DNA from: Kaistia hirudinis
GTDB taxonomy: Bacteria > Pseudomonadota > Alphaproteobacteria > Rhizobiales > Kaistiaceae
DNA length: 64,000 nt
Direction: 5' to 3'
Assembly (NCBI RefSeq): GCF_014196455.1
Contig: NZ_JACIDS010000004.1
Location: 372,001 to 436,000, forward strand
The position numbers were made by a program, and so were the translations under genes. Below the pieces are notes generated by a model that worked only from the letters and a program-made list of their open reading frames with translations, was not told the DNA's origin and made no database searches. Of this stretch, positions 42,920 through 51,045 are shown piece after piece (position 1 is the first letter of the stretch; every line of letters begins with the position of its first letter).

Positions 42920-43546
42920 GTGTCGCCTCTCGCCTCCCTGTTCGCCATCCTGGGTGCCCTGCTTGTCGGCGCGATAAGCCCGGGCCCGAGCTTCGTCTTC
43001 GTCGTGCGGACATCGGTTGCCCGCTCCCGCGTCGACGGGCTGGCGGCGGCGGTCGGCATGGGCGTCGGCGCCATGACCTTCGGCGCGCTGGCGCTGCTCG
43101 GCCTTCGCGCGCTGATGACCGAGGCGGCCGGTCTCTACTGGGCGCTGAAGATCGCGGGCGGTCTCTATCTCGTCTATCTCGGCGTCCGGATCTGGCTCGG
43201 CGCGAGCGCGCCGCTGGAAGCCATGGCCGGTGACGGGGGCAGCCGTTCGGCGCCGCTGCGCTCGTTTTCGCTCGGCCTGCTGACGCAGTTCAGCAATCCC
43301 AAGATCGTCGCCGTATTCGGGGCCGTGTTTGCCGCGCTGCTGCCGGCCGACTATCCGCTATGGCTCGCGCTCGTCCTTCCGGTCCTGATCTTCGTCCAGG
43401 AGACGGCCTGGTACGCGATCGTGGCCTTCGCCTTTTCATCGGCGCGCCCGCGCGCGCTTTATCTGCGGGCGCGGACCATTATCGACCGCGCCGCCGGGGC
43501 CGTGATCGGCCTGCTCGGCCTCAGGCTTCTCATTGACTCGCGCTGA
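42920..43546 (+). CDS. LysE family translocator
   Basis: A 208-residue inner-membrane exporter of the LysE/RhtB family with about six helices. The family signature is ILGALLVGAISPGPSFVFVVRTSVARS near the N-terminus; GGLYLVYLGVRIWLG and FSLGLLTQFSNPKIVAVFGAVF follow. It probably exports an amino acid or related metabolite. The start is GTG 42920 (MSPLASLFAILG); no upstream ATG in frame gives a family-like N-terminus. It is divergent from the AA_synth operon, so export of a product of that pathway is possible but unproven. Confidence 0.9.
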   Translation: MSPLASLFAILGALLVGAISPGPSFVFVVRTSVARSRVDGLAAAVGMGVGAMTFGALALLGLRALMTEAAGLYWALKIAGGLYLVYLGVRIWLGASAPLEAMAGDGGSRSAPLRSFSLGLLTQFSNPKIVAVFGAVFAALLPADYPLWLALVLPVLIFVQETAWYAIVAFAFSSARPRALYLRARTIIDRAAGAVIGLLGLRLLIDSR

Positions 43547-43646
43547 AGGCAGATGCTTGCGCGTCTCCTGACAGCGAGCGGACAGGTTGATCGTCCAGAT
43601 TGCCCCCGTCGCCACGATGCGGCGGTCAGGAAAACTGGAGCACTTG

Positions 43647-43916
43647 ATGCGTATTGCCCTTCTCCTCGCCCTCACGGGCACGTCGATCGTTCTCGGAGCC
43701 GGCGCGGCCTTTGCAGATCCGGTCTGCACCAAGGAGCCGAAGTCGGCCTGGATGAGCGAAGACGCCATGAAGGCGAAGATCGCCGAGCTCGGATACCAGA
43801 AGATCAAGACCTTCAAGGTTTCGGGCTCGTGCTACGAGATCTATGGCTACGACAAGAACAACAAGAAGGCTGAAGTCTACTTCAATCCGGTCGACGGCTC
43901 GATCGTCAAGGAATGA
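43647..43916 (+). CDS. PepSY domain-containing exported protein
   Basis: An 89-residue protein with signal peptide MRIALLLALTGTSIVLGAG, cleaved near AFA-DP, and one PepSY domain (WMSEDAMKAKIAELGYQKIKTFKVSGSCYEIYGYDKNNKKAEVYFNPVDGSIV region). Two Cys (VCTKEP and GSCYE) may form a disulphide. Its stop overlaps the cytochrome start (ATGA). Small PepSY proteins with cytochrome b and a two-component system are a recurring operon thought to respond to envelope or redox state; the exact function is unknown. Confidence 0.88.
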   Translation: MRIALLLALTGTSIVLGAGAAFADPVCTKEPKSAWMSEDAMKAKIAELGYQKIKTFKVSGSCYEIYGYDKNNKKAEVYFNPVDGSIVKE

Positions 43917-44497
43917 GTTCGGCAATGAGGAAAATCGAGCCCCACTCGTCCTCTGCCGACGTCGTGCTCGCCCCGAAAGGGGCGAGCACGATTGCCGTCT
44001 GGGACCCGGTCGTGCGCATCTTCCACTGGACGATCGTCACGGCCTGCGTGCTGAACCTCTTCGTCCTCGAGGAGGGCGAGACGGCGCACCGCTTCGTCGG
44101 CTATGTCGTGGCCGTCATGCTGGCGCTCCGCTTCCTCTGGGGCTTCGTCGGCACGCGCCATGCGCGCTTTACCGACTTCTTCCCGACGCCGTCGCGCATC
44201 CTGCCCTATCTGCGCGATCTGATGCGCGGGCGCGAGCCGCGCTATGTCGGCCACAATCCCGCCGGCGGCGCCATGATGCTGCTTCTCATGCTTCTGCTGG
44301 CGAGCGTATGCTTGACAGGCTGGATGATGGGGCTGGATGCGTTCTGGGGCGAAGAGTGGCTGGAAGAAGTGCACGGCGCGCTCGCCAATTCGATCCTCGT
44401 TCTGGCGCTCCTGCATGCGGCGGCCGCGATCATCGAGAGCTGGCGCCACCGTGAAAATCTCGTGCTCTCCATGGTAACGGGCCGCAAGCGCGCATGA
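43913..44497 (+). CDS. Cytochrome b561-type membrane protein
   Basis: A 194-residue membrane protein of the Ni/Fe-hydrogenase b-type/cytochrome b561 family. After about 25 hydrophilic residues, VWDPVVRIFHWTIVTACVLNLF carries a haem-ligand His, TAHRFVGYVVAVMLALRFLWGFVG a second, and LEEVHGALANSILVLALLHAAAAI two more. ARFTDFFPTP and GHNPAGGAMMLLLMLLL are family-typical. It should carry electrons across the membrane to or from a periplasmic partner. It is coupled by ATGA overlaps to the PepSY gene before it and the response regulator after it. Confidence 0.9.
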   Translation: MSSAMRKIEPHSSSADVVLAPKGASTIAVWDPVVRIFHWTIVTACVLNLFVLEEGETAHRFVGYVVAVMLALRFLWGFVGTRHARFTDFFPTPSRILPYLRDLMRGREPRYVGHNPAGGAMMLLLMLLLASVCLTGWMMGLDAFWGEEWLEEVHGALANSILVLALLHAAAAIIESWRHRENLVLSMVTGRKRA

Positions 44498-45174
44498 AAG
44501 TACTGCTGGTCGAGGACAGTCTTCGGCTTCGCGAACTCCTGGCCGACTCGATTCACCAGGCGGATTGGCGCGTCGATGCGGTGGCGAGCCTCGGCGAGGC
44601 GCTCGCCGCCGTCGCGGTGTCGGAATACGATCTCGTGCTCGTCGACCTCGGCCTTCCCGATGGCGACGGGCTCGATCTCGTCCGCAGGCTGCGGGGCAAG
44701 GGGCTGAGCCTGCCGATCATGGTGATCACCGCGCGCGGCGCCGTCGACGAGCGGATCGCCGGGCTCGACGCCGGTGCCGACGACTATCTCGTGAAGCCGT
44801 TCAACCATTTCGAACTGCTCGCCCGCTGCCGTGCCGTCCTGCGGCGCGCGCCCGGGCGCGTCGCCGAGACGATCGAGTTCGGCCGCGTCGTGTTCGATCC
44901 GGTCAGCGCGACGCTGACCTGCGATGGCGAGATCATCGCCATGTCGCCGCGCGAGCGTTCCGTCGCGGCGCTGCTGCTGCGCCATGCCGGCGCGGTGGTG
45001 CCCAAGGATCGGATCGAGGCGAACCTGTCGGAGTTCGGCGACGAGATTTCGTCCAATGCGGTCGAGCTCGCGGTCTCACGGCTGCGCAAGCGGCTGGAAG
45101 GCGTCAATTCCGGTCTCGCGATCGAGACGCTGCGCGGTGCGGGGTATCTGCTGCGCGAAGTCCGCAATGGCTGA
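44494..45174 (+). CDS. Response regulator, OmpR/PhoB family
   Basis: A 226-residue transcription factor. The receiver domain has E7/D8 (LLVEDS), phospho-acceptor D51 (LVLVDLGLPDGDG), ITARG and LVKPF (Lys). The C-terminal winged helix shows [25 protein letters not shown] and NAVELAVSRLRKRLEG. Its start overlaps the cytochrome stop and its end overlaps the kinase start by 8 bp, so it works with that kinase. Likely targets include its own operon. Confidence 0.93.
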   Translation: MKVLLVEDSLRLRELLADSIHQADWRVDAVASLGEALAAVAVSEYDLVLVDLGLPDGDGLDLVRRLRGKGLSLPIMVITARGAVDERIAGLDAGADDYLVKPFNHFELLARCRAVLRRAPGRVAETIEFGRVVFDPVSATLTCDGEIIAMSPRERSVAALLLRHAGAVVPKDRIEANLSEFGDEISSNAVELAVSRLRKRLEGVNSGLAIETLRGAGYLLREVRNG

Positions 45175-46552
45175 AGTCCGCGGCACAAGGCCCGCTCTGA
45201 TCGCGACGCTGGCCCGCCGGATCATGGCGTTCGCCCTGCTCGCCATGGTCGTTCAGGTCGTCATCGTCTTCGCTGACTATTATTTCGACGATGTCGAGCT
45301 CGGCTCGCTGATCGTGGAGCGCGAGACCGTCGCGCTGGCTGCGGGTCTGCACGACGAAGATGGTGTCCTCCGCTTCGATCTGCCGGAGGCGGCCATCGCC
45401 TATCGCCTCGACCCGGCGACACATATCGCGCGTATCCGCGCTGACGACGGCAACACGATCTTTTCGAACTGCGAGGATCGCTGCATCCTGCACCTGCTGC
45501 CCGAGCAGGTCGACCCGCCCGACATGTGGTCGCGCCTTCTCTCCTATGGCAAGCCGCTCTCCGTCGCCGGCGGGCGTGCCGTGACGGTGGGGGACGAGCG
45601 CGTCTCGATCGAGATCGCCGTCATCGACCGAACGGAAACGGCGATGTGGCGCGCGATCGGCCATGAATTCGTCGATCATCTGGCGATCCCGATGTCGCTG
45701 CAGCTCGCCCTCGTGCTCGGCGGCGCGCTCGTCTCCACCGTTATGGCGCTGCGGCCGCTGAAGGAGGCGGCGCGGCAGGCGGAGCGGATCGATCCGCTCG
45801 ATCCGGAAAAGCGGATCGAGACGGCCGGACTGCCGCGCGAGATCGCGGAACTCGGCGAGGCGGTCAATCGGGCGCTGGCCCGCATTGGTGGCCTGATGCG
45901 TGAACAGAAGCTCTTCACCACCGCCGTTGCGCATGAGATCCGCACGCCGCTTGCCATGCTGAAGCTGGAACTCGGGACGATCGATCATCCCCACGCCCGC
46001 CGCATGGAGGCGGATATCGACGATCTCGCCCGCTTCGTCGGCCAGATCACGGCGCTCGGACGGCTGGAGGCCACCGGCCGCTCCGCCTTCGCGCCGCTGG
46101 ACCCGGCGCAGCTGGTGCGCAATGTCGCGACCTCGATCGGGCCGTTCGTCTATGATCGCGGTCATACGATCGGCCTCGCCGAGGACGAGGGCGGGCAGGT
46201 TTTCCGGGGCGACCGGGCGCTGATCGAGGATGCGCTCGTCAACCTCGTGACCAATGCGGTGACTCACACGCCGGCCGGAACGGCCATCCTGCTCCGCGCC
46301 GGGCCGGGGCGGGAGATCGCGGTCGAGGATGATGCCGGCCTCATGCGCGTGCCGGCATCCGCAATCGGCGCCGACGCGACAGGGGCCCGGCCCGACAATC
46401 GCCTCGGCATCGGGCTCGAGATCGTGCGGCGTATCGCGATGCTGCATGGTGGTCGCCTGATCTTCGACGTCGATCCCGGACGACGAACGACGGCGCGGAT
46501 CGTCTTCGGCGAGCCGTCGCCGAGCCCGTCATCGGGCGGAGAGGCCGGCTAG
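45167..46552 (+). CDS. Sensor histidine kinase
   Basis: A 461-residue membrane kinase. Helix 1 spans about residues 16-36 and helix 2 about 177-196, framing a 140-residue periplasmic sensor that contains NCEDRC (C102, C106). The dimerisation box is FTTAVAHEIRTPLAML with phospho-acceptor H256. The ATPase domain has the N-box ALVNLVTNAVTHTP and the G2 box GIGLEIVRRIAMLHGG, while the G1 box is altered to VEDDAGLM. The start is ATG 45167 inside the regulator gene. The periplasmic Cys pair could sense redox state (inference), in keeping with the cytochrome in the operon. Confidence 0.92.
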   Translation: MAEVRGTRPALIATLARRIMAFALLAMVVQVVIVFADYYFDDVELGSLIVERETVALAAGLHDEDGVLRFDLPEAAIAYRLDPATHIARIRADDGNTIFSNCEDRCILHLLPEQVDPPDMWSRLLSYGKPLSVAGGRAVTVGDERVSIEIAVIDRTETAMWRAIGHEFVDHLAIPMSLQLALVLGGALVSTVMALRPLKEAARQAERIDPLDPEKRIETAGLPREIAELGEAVNRALARIGGLMREQKLFTTAVAHEIRTPLAMLKLELGTIDHPHARRMEADIDDLARFVGQITALGRLEATGRSAFAPLDPAQLVRNVATSIGPFVYDRGHTIGLAEDEGGQVFRGDRALIEDALVNLVTNAVTHTPAGTAILLRAGPGREIAVEDDAGLMRVPASAIGADATGARPDNRLGIGLEIVRRIAMLHGGRLIFDVDPGRRTTARIVFGEPSPSPSSGGEAG

Positions 46553-46654
46553 GGTAGATTTGGGCGAAGCCCATTGGCTCGATGCCGAAAATGCAAAAGA
46601 TTTCAATTGATTGTGCGGCTCGATCGACTGGATGCCGCGGCCAAGGAGGCTGAC

Positions 46655-47356
46655 ATGCCACGCGCTTTATCCCATCGCGAAAACCATCTGGTTCAGCGAA
46701 TCGGCTGGCTTCGCGCCGCGGTGCTCGGCGCCAATGACGGCATCGTCTCGACCTCCAGCCTGATCGTCGGCGTCGCTGCGGCGGCGACCGGAACCGGCGA
46801 GATCGCGCTCGCCGGCGTTGCCGGGCTGGTGGCCGGCGCCATGTCGATGGCGGCGGGCGAATATGTCTCGGTCAGCAGCCAGTCGGATACCGAGAACGCG
46901 GATCTGGCGCGCGAGAAGAAGGAGCTCGCCACCGATATCGAGGCGGAAAGACAAGAGCTGGCAGGGATTTACGAGGCGCGCGGCCTCGACCCGGCTCTGG
47001 CGCGCGAGGTCGCCATCCAGCTGATGGCGAAAGACGCGCTCGGCGCGCATGCCCGCGACGAGCTCGGCATCTCGGAGATCACGGCGGCGCGGCCGATCCA
47101 GGCGGCGCTGACCTCGGCGGCAACCTTTTCGATCGGCGCGGCCATGCCGCTCGCCATGGCCCTGCTGGCGCCCAAGGCCTATCTCGTGCCGGCGGTCTCG
47201 ATCGCCTCGCTCGCTTTCCTGGCGCTGCTCGGCGCGATCGGTGCGCGGGCCGGCGGGGCGAATGTCGTGAAGGCCACCGTTCGGGTGACCTTCTGGGGCG
47301 CGCTCGCCATGGCGATTACAGCCGGCATCGGCGCCGTATTCGGAACGGTCGTCTGA
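46655..47356 (+). CDS. VIT1/CCC1 family iron/manganese transporter
   Basis: A 233-residue membrane protein. The N-terminal helix WLRAAVLGANDGIVSTSSLIVGV and the second AGVAGLVAGAMSMAAGEYVSVSSQ are the family signatures. A cytoplasmic helical segment rich in Glu (REKKELATDIEAERQELAGIYEARGLD) is the presumed metal-binding part, and three further helices end at GIGAVFGTVV. Such proteins move Fe2+ or Mn2+ out of the cytoplasm. A strong AAGGAGG site precedes ATG 46655. Separate transcription unit from the kinase operon. Confidence 0.92.
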   Translation: MPRALSHRENHLVQRIGWLRAAVLGANDGIVSTSSLIVGVAAAATGTGEIALAGVAGLVAGAMSMAAGEYVSVSSQSDTENADLAREKKELATDIEAERQELAGIYEARGLDPALAREVAIQLMAKDALGAHARDELGISEITAARPIQAALTSAATFSIGAAMPLAMALLAPKAYLVPAVSIASLAFLALLGAIGARAGGANVVKATVRVTFWGALAMAITAGIGAVFGTVV

Positions 47357-47388
47357 GCGAACGTCTTCCGAAGAAGAGTCTGATCCGA

Positions 47389-47739
47389 TCAGGCCTTGGC
47401 GGCCGTGATGATGATCTCGACCTTGTACTTCGGTGCGGCGAGCTTCGCCTCGCCGGTTGCACGGGCCGGCGGGTTATTCTTGTCGACCCAGGCGTCCCAA
47501 ACCGAGTTCATCTCGGCGAAATCATTGACGTCGGCGAGCCAGATCGTCGCCGACAGCAGGCGCGACTTGTCGGAGCCGGTCAGCGCGAGCAGGCGATCGA
47601 CCTCGGCCAGCGCCGACGCCGTCTGCTCCGCAACGGTCTCGCCCGTGGGGCCGACCTGGCCGGCGAGGTAGATCGTGTCGCCATGAACCACGGCCTGGCT
47701 CATGCGGGGGCCGCTCTCGAAACGGGTGATCGTGCTCAT
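47389..47739 (-). CDS. RidA family protein
   Basis: A 116-residue protein of the RidA/YjgF fold, which hydrolyses reactive enamines and imines. Recognisable parts are SQAVVHGDTIYLAGQVGPTGETVAEQTASALAEVDRLL and TIWLADVNDFAEMNSVWDAWV, with a cationic PPARATGEAKLAAPKYKVEI that should hold the substrate carboxylate (Arg in ARAT, at the position of E. coli RidA R105) and the typical end IIITAAKA. Convergent with the VIT-family gene; short inverted bases at the junction are too weak to call a terminator. Confidence 0.9.
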   Translation of the reverse strand: MSTITRFESGPRMSQAVVHGDTIYLAGQVGPTGETVAEQTASALAEVDRLLALTGSDKSRLLSATIWLADVNDFAEMNSVWDAWVDKNNPPARATGEAKLAAPKYKVEIIITAAKA

Positions 47740-47829
47740 CGTGAATGCCTTGCAGTCTGAAGGTTGATGTCCCTGGACGGCCGTCCTATCGGCGACAGCC
47801 GCCTTCGGGTCAAGGGTGCATGCGCCTCT

Positions 47830-48942
47830 TTAGAGGGTGCCGAGGAAGCCGGCGTCGAAGGGCAGCTCGATCCTTTCGCCGCTTTCGCCCGTGATGGCCA
47901 GCAGGCCGCCATTGGCGACGATGCTCGCGATCTTTCCCCATCCGGCGGGCAGAGGCACCGCGCCGATGACGTTCCCGACGCTCGCTTCGCCCTCCGGGGC
48001 GAGTTCGAGCGCGGTCGGGATGCCCTCTTCCGTCAGCGCGTTCGGATTGATCGAGGCGCGGTGTCCGGCGCCGGCGAAGGTACGGCCCTCCTCGATGCCG
48101 AGCACGCCGACATGGCGGCCGTTCCAGGGTGCATAGTCGCGACCGCCATTCGAGAACCAGAGCATGGTGATCGGCAGCTCGGCGACATTGCGAAGGCTCA
48201 GGAACAGATCGCCCTGGTCGGCGCGCGCCGCAGTGGCCCAGCCGAGACCCTCGGTGGCTTCCTCGACCAGCGCGGCGAAATCCTCCTGCCGGTCGCCGAT
48301 CGGATAACGCGTCAGGTCGACGGTGCCGCCATTCTTGAGCGGCGCAGCGGCCAGGTCGGTGAAGCGGGCGGGATAGGCGAGGGCGTAGCGACCCTGCGCG
48401 GGATCGGGTTCGAGCGCGGTTGCGGGCGTGAAGGCGAAGCGCTTCGGCGAGAAGGAGAGCGTGCCGCCGGCGGCGAAACGCAGCATGGCGTGGTTGGCGA
48501 CCGGCAGTGCACCGGCACCGCCGCTGAAGACGTGGCGCTCATAGAGGAAGGGGTGACCGTCGAGAAGCGTGAATTCCTTGACGAGGCGCGCGCCGAGGAC
48601 ATCGTGCTCCAGTTCGTAGCGGGCCGTGGTCCCGCCGGCTGCGTGCGGGGTGACATCGAGCAGGCGCCAGCGCGAATTGGCCGGCCAGCCATGCGGCGGC
48701 GCTCCATCGACATCGGCTGTCGAGAAGGGCGCGCAGAAGAAATCGCCCGAGAGGAAGCGGAGATTCGGCAGCAGCGACTCGTCGCCGATGATCGCCGGAT
48801 CGTCGACCCAGGGCGCGCTGTGCAGCGGCTCGATCCGCTTGACGTCACGCTCGATCACGAGGCTGCGGACATGGCCGACGCGCAGATCCAGCGTCGCGCT
48901 GATGCCCTTGGCGGTGATGGTATGAAAATCGGCGGTGGTCAT
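47830..48942 (-). CDS. Aldose 1-epimerase-like (galactose mutarotase fold) protein
   Basis: A 370-residue cytoplasmic protein. I place it tentatively in the galactose mutarotase-like/DUF4432-type beta-sandwich fold, from alternating strands such as ATLDLRVGHVRSLVIERDVKRIEPLH, LPNLRFLSGDFFCAPF, HPFLYERHVFSG, LPITMLWFSNGGRDYAPWNGRHVGVLGIEEG. Catalytic His and Glu cannot be assigned with certainty. It precedes a lactonase gene reading the same way (reverse order on the minus strand, 39 bp gap), so both may act on an aldose and its lactone. Role inferred. Confidence 0.65.
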   Translation of the reverse strand: MTTADFHTITAKGISATLDLRVGHVRSLVIERDVKRIEPLHSAPWVDDPAIIGDESLLPNLRFLSGDFFCAPFSTADVDGAPPHGWPANSRWRLLDVTPHAAGGTTARYELEHDVLGARLVKEFTLLDGHPFLYERHVFSGGAGALPVANHAMLRFAAGGTLSFSPKRFAFTPATALEPDPAQGRYALAYPARFTDLAAAPLKNGGTVDLTRYPIGDRQEDFAALVEEATEGLGWATAARADQGDLFLSLRNVAELPITMLWFSNGGRDYAPWNGRHVGVLGIEEGRTFAGAGHRASINPNALTEEGIPTALELAPEGEASVGNVIGAVPLPAGWGKIASIVANGGLLAITGESGERIELPFDAGFLGTL

Positions 48943-48981
48943 GGTTTCCCCTTGAGCTTTTCTTGTGTTGTTCCGGATGGA

Positions 48982-50091
48982 TCAGAGACGGGTGAAGACG
49001 AGGCGCATCGGCGTCGGGTGGCGCACCTCGTCGACCTGCGACAGGCCGCCGGTGACGGGATCCTGGCGGAAGATCACGATGTTGTCGCCATGCTGGTTGG
49101 CGACCAGCAGGAAGCGGCCCGACGGGTCGAAGGTCAGGTTGCGCGGCCAGTGGCCGCCGGTCGAGGTCCAGTCGGGCAGGGAGAGCGTGCCGTCCGGTGC
49201 GACGGCGAAGCGCACGATGCTGTCATGGCCGCGATTGGTGCCATAGAGGAAGCGCCCGTCCGGCGAAAGCGCCAGCTCGGCGCAATAGGAGGTGGCGGTA
49301 TAGCCGTCCGGCAGGGTCGAGATCACCTGGCGGAGCGCGAGCCCGGCGGTTTCCGCGTCATAGTCGAACACGGCCATGGTGTTGCCGAGCTCGTTGATCA
49401 CATAGACGATCGTGCCATTCGCATTGAAGAGGAGATGGCGCGGGCCGCTGCCCGGCGGCAGCGCGCCGAACGGCGCGGCGGCGAGTTCGAGCGTCTCGCC
49501 CGCGGGCGGCAGGCGATAGGCCATCACGCGGTCGATGCCGAGATCGGCGACGAGGAGATGGCGGTTGTCCGGGCTGGCGAGCGCCAGATGGGCATGCGAG
49601 CGCGTGGCGACGGGCAGCACGGCCGCCACGCCCTCATGCGCCACGGTCGCGAGCGGCGGCGAGATGCCGCCATCGTCCCGGACCTGATAGGCCGTCACCG
49701 CCTTCCCCGGCCGGGCGCCCTCCGGCGCGACGGTGAAATTGGCCGCGAACAGATAGCGGCCCGTCTGGTCGAGCGAGACATGGCAGGCGACGCTGCCGAG
49801 CGTCGGCCGCATGTTGATGTAGTCGAGCGCCCCCGTCTCCGGGTCGATGTCGAAGGCGGTGATGAGCCCCTCATTGCGCCCGGTGAGTTCGCTCGTCGCA
49901 TAGAGGTGACGGCCCGCCGCGTCGACGGCGAGGAAGCTCGGATTGTCGACGCCCTCGAAGGTGCTGGCGAGCGTCATCCGCCCGCTCTCCTCGTCGAAGC
50001 GGAACGTTGCGATGCCCGCGCCCTTGGCCGGCGGCAGGTCGGGCATGGCGCGGTTCAGCGTTCCGACGAAGGCGAAAGTCTTGGCGGGCAT
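48982..50091 (-). CDS. Lactonase family protein (6-phosphogluconolactonase YbhE-type)
   Basis: A 369-residue seven-bladed beta-propeller of the Lactonase family (PF10282). Repeated blade motifs are NPSFLAVDAAGRHLYATSEL, VACHVSLDQTGRYLFAANF, SHAHLALASPDNRHLLVADLGIDRV, GPRHLLFNANGTIVYVINELGNTMAVFDYD, CAELALSPDGRFLYGTNRGHDSI and WPRNLTFDPSGRFLLVANQHGDNI. Such enzymes open sugar lactones. The start is ATG 50091 (MPAKTFAFVGTLNRA); the longer frame upstream overlaps a palindromic repeat. It is the first gene of a two-gene unit with the epimerase-like protein. Confidence 0.9.
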   Translation of the reverse strand: MPAKTFAFVGTLNRAMPDLPPAKGAGIATFRFDEESGRMTLASTFEGVDNPSFLAVDAAGRHLYATSELTGRNEGLITAFDIDPETGALDYINMRPTLGSVACHVSLDQTGRYLFAANFTVAPEGARPGKAVTAYQVRDDGGISPPLATVAHEGVAAVLPVATRSHAHLALASPDNRHLLVADLGIDRVMAYRLPPAGETLELAAAPFGALPPGSGPRHLLFNANGTIVYVINELGNTMAVFDYDAETAGLALRQVISTLPDGYTATSYCAELALSPDGRFLYGTNRGHDSIVRFAVAPDGTLSLPDWTSTGGHWPRNLTFDPSGRFLLVANQHGDNIVIFRQDPVTGGLSQVDEVRHPTPMRLVFTRL

Positions 50092-50466
50092 GGGGGAAGT
50101 CCTCGGGCAGGCTCGGGAAGGGCGTCGGGTGATCGGATGTCGGCCCGCCCATTCGTAGAGCCTCGGCGCGCGAATGGGAACGGGGGCAGGGGTGTCGCGC
50201 GCGCCCGTGAGAGACGCGGTGCGCGACAGGGATCGGTTTCCGACCTCTGTCCAGTTCGCCGTCATCCCGGCGGACGCCGGGATCCATTCAGCCTGAGGCC
50301 CCGATCGTCTCGCGCCTCGGCTGCATGGATCCCGTGTCGAGCACGGGATGACGGCGGAGACTGGGGCGAAATCGGAGCATCGATGTCTTGCAGAGAAATC
50401 CGCGCGGGCACCCGAAGCGAACACCATGCGATTGCCCCGGCCGGACCTGCGGGATAGACATCAATC
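50092..50466. other. Divergent gap between lactonase and soxR
   Basis: No gene is visible in these 375 bp. It contains a palindromic repeat element at 50259-50356 and, at its right end, the left half of a SoxR-like box that runs into the soxR start codon. The rest is GC-rich and featureless. Confidence 0.6.
50259..50356. repeat. Palindromic intergenic repeat (two hairpins)
   Basis: Two palindromes, ATCCCGGC/GCCGGGAT (50264-50283) and ATCCCGTG/CACGGGAT (about 50329-50349), bordered by GTCAT and ATGAC. The right part GCGCCTCGGCTG-x-ATGGATCCCG is nearly identical to the element at 56860-56951, which marks them as copies of one family. Confidence 0.75.
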
Positions 50467-50478
50467 ATGGTTGAGGTT
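50456..50478 (+). promoter_or_regulatory. SoxR-like box overlapping the soxR start codon
   Basis: The stretch ACATCAATCATGGTTGAGGT (50458-50477) aligns with the box upstream of the MFS gene (ACCTGAACCATGCTTGAGGT); both share CATG-x-TTGAGGTTG. The ATG at 50467 lies in its centre. It suggests autoregulation, or a translation start further downstream at GTG 50506. Confidence 0.5.
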
Positions 50479-50940
50479 GATGACGAGCAGGGGCACCGCG
50501 GCGCGGTGCTGACGGTTGGCGAGGTCGCGCGGCGCAGCGGCGTCGCCGTGTCGACCGTGCATTTCTACGAGACGAAGGGGCTGATCGAAAGCTGGCGGAC
50601 GGGCGGCAATCAGCGGCGCTATCACCGCTCGGTCCTTCGCCGCATCGCCATCATCCGCATCGCCCAGAGCGCCGGCATTTCGCTCGCCGCGGTGCGCGCG
50701 GCGCTGGACGGCCTGCCGCATGATCGCGTCCCCGGATCGGCCGACTGGAAGCGCTTCGCGGGCGATTGGCGCGACCTGCTCGACGGCCGCATCGTGGCCC
50801 TGCTGCAGCTCCGGGACCAGATCACGAGCTGCATCGGCTGCGGTTGCCTGTCGCTGGAGGATTGCCCGCTGCGCAACAGCGATGACCAGCTCGGCAAGAG
50901 TGGACCGGGGCCGCGCCGCCTCGTTCCGGGGCCGCGCTGA
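50467..50940 (+). CDS. soxR: Redox-sensitive transcriptional activator SoxR
   Basis: A 157-residue MerR-family regulator. The N-terminal winged helix reads LTVGEVARRSGVAVSTVHFYETKGLI and QRRYHRSVLRRIAIIRIAQSAGISL. The 2Fe-2S cluster ligands are C122, C125, C127 and C133 in SCIGCGCLSLEDC, the SoxR hallmark. Oxidation of the cluster by redox-cycling compounds activates target promoters. Its likely target is the MFS gene 105 bp downstream, whose promoter carries a SoxR box. The start is either ATG 50467, which lies in a second box, or GTG 50506 in frame; the ATG gives the usual length before LTVGEV. Confidence 0.94.
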   Translation: MVEVDDEQGHRGAVLTVGEVARRSGVAVSTVHFYETKGLIESWRTGGNQRRYHRSVLRRIAIIRIAQSAGISLAAVRAALDGLPHDRVPGSADWKRFAGDWRDLLDGRIVALLQLRDQITSCIGCGCLSLEDCPLRNSDDQLGKSGPGPRRLVPGPR

Positions 50941-50972
50941 CGACGAATTCCCCTCTGGTCCCGCAAAGCCAC

Positions 50973-51000
50973 TTGACCTGAACCATGCTTGAGGTTGTAC
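50973..51000 (+). promoter_or_regulatory. SoxR box and promoter of the MFS gene
   Basis: TTGACC (50973-50978) serves as -35, and the dyad ACCTGAA (50976-50982) / TTGAGGT (50989-50995) lies directly on the spacer, as in known SoxR-controlled promoters with a long spacer of about 19 bp. The -10 is weak (around 50996-51003). It fits activation by DNA distortion typical of MerR proteins. Confidence 0.7.
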
Positions 51001-51045
51001 GGAACCGTCGGTCTGGCCATAGCTGTGGCCGAAGCGAGGACTGAC

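Noticed and set aside
47764-50457. A long plus-strand open frame of about 900 codons opposite the epimerase-like and lactonase genes
   Set aside because: No recognisable domain and low-complexity charged composition; the lactonase propeller motifs on the other strand are unambiguous.
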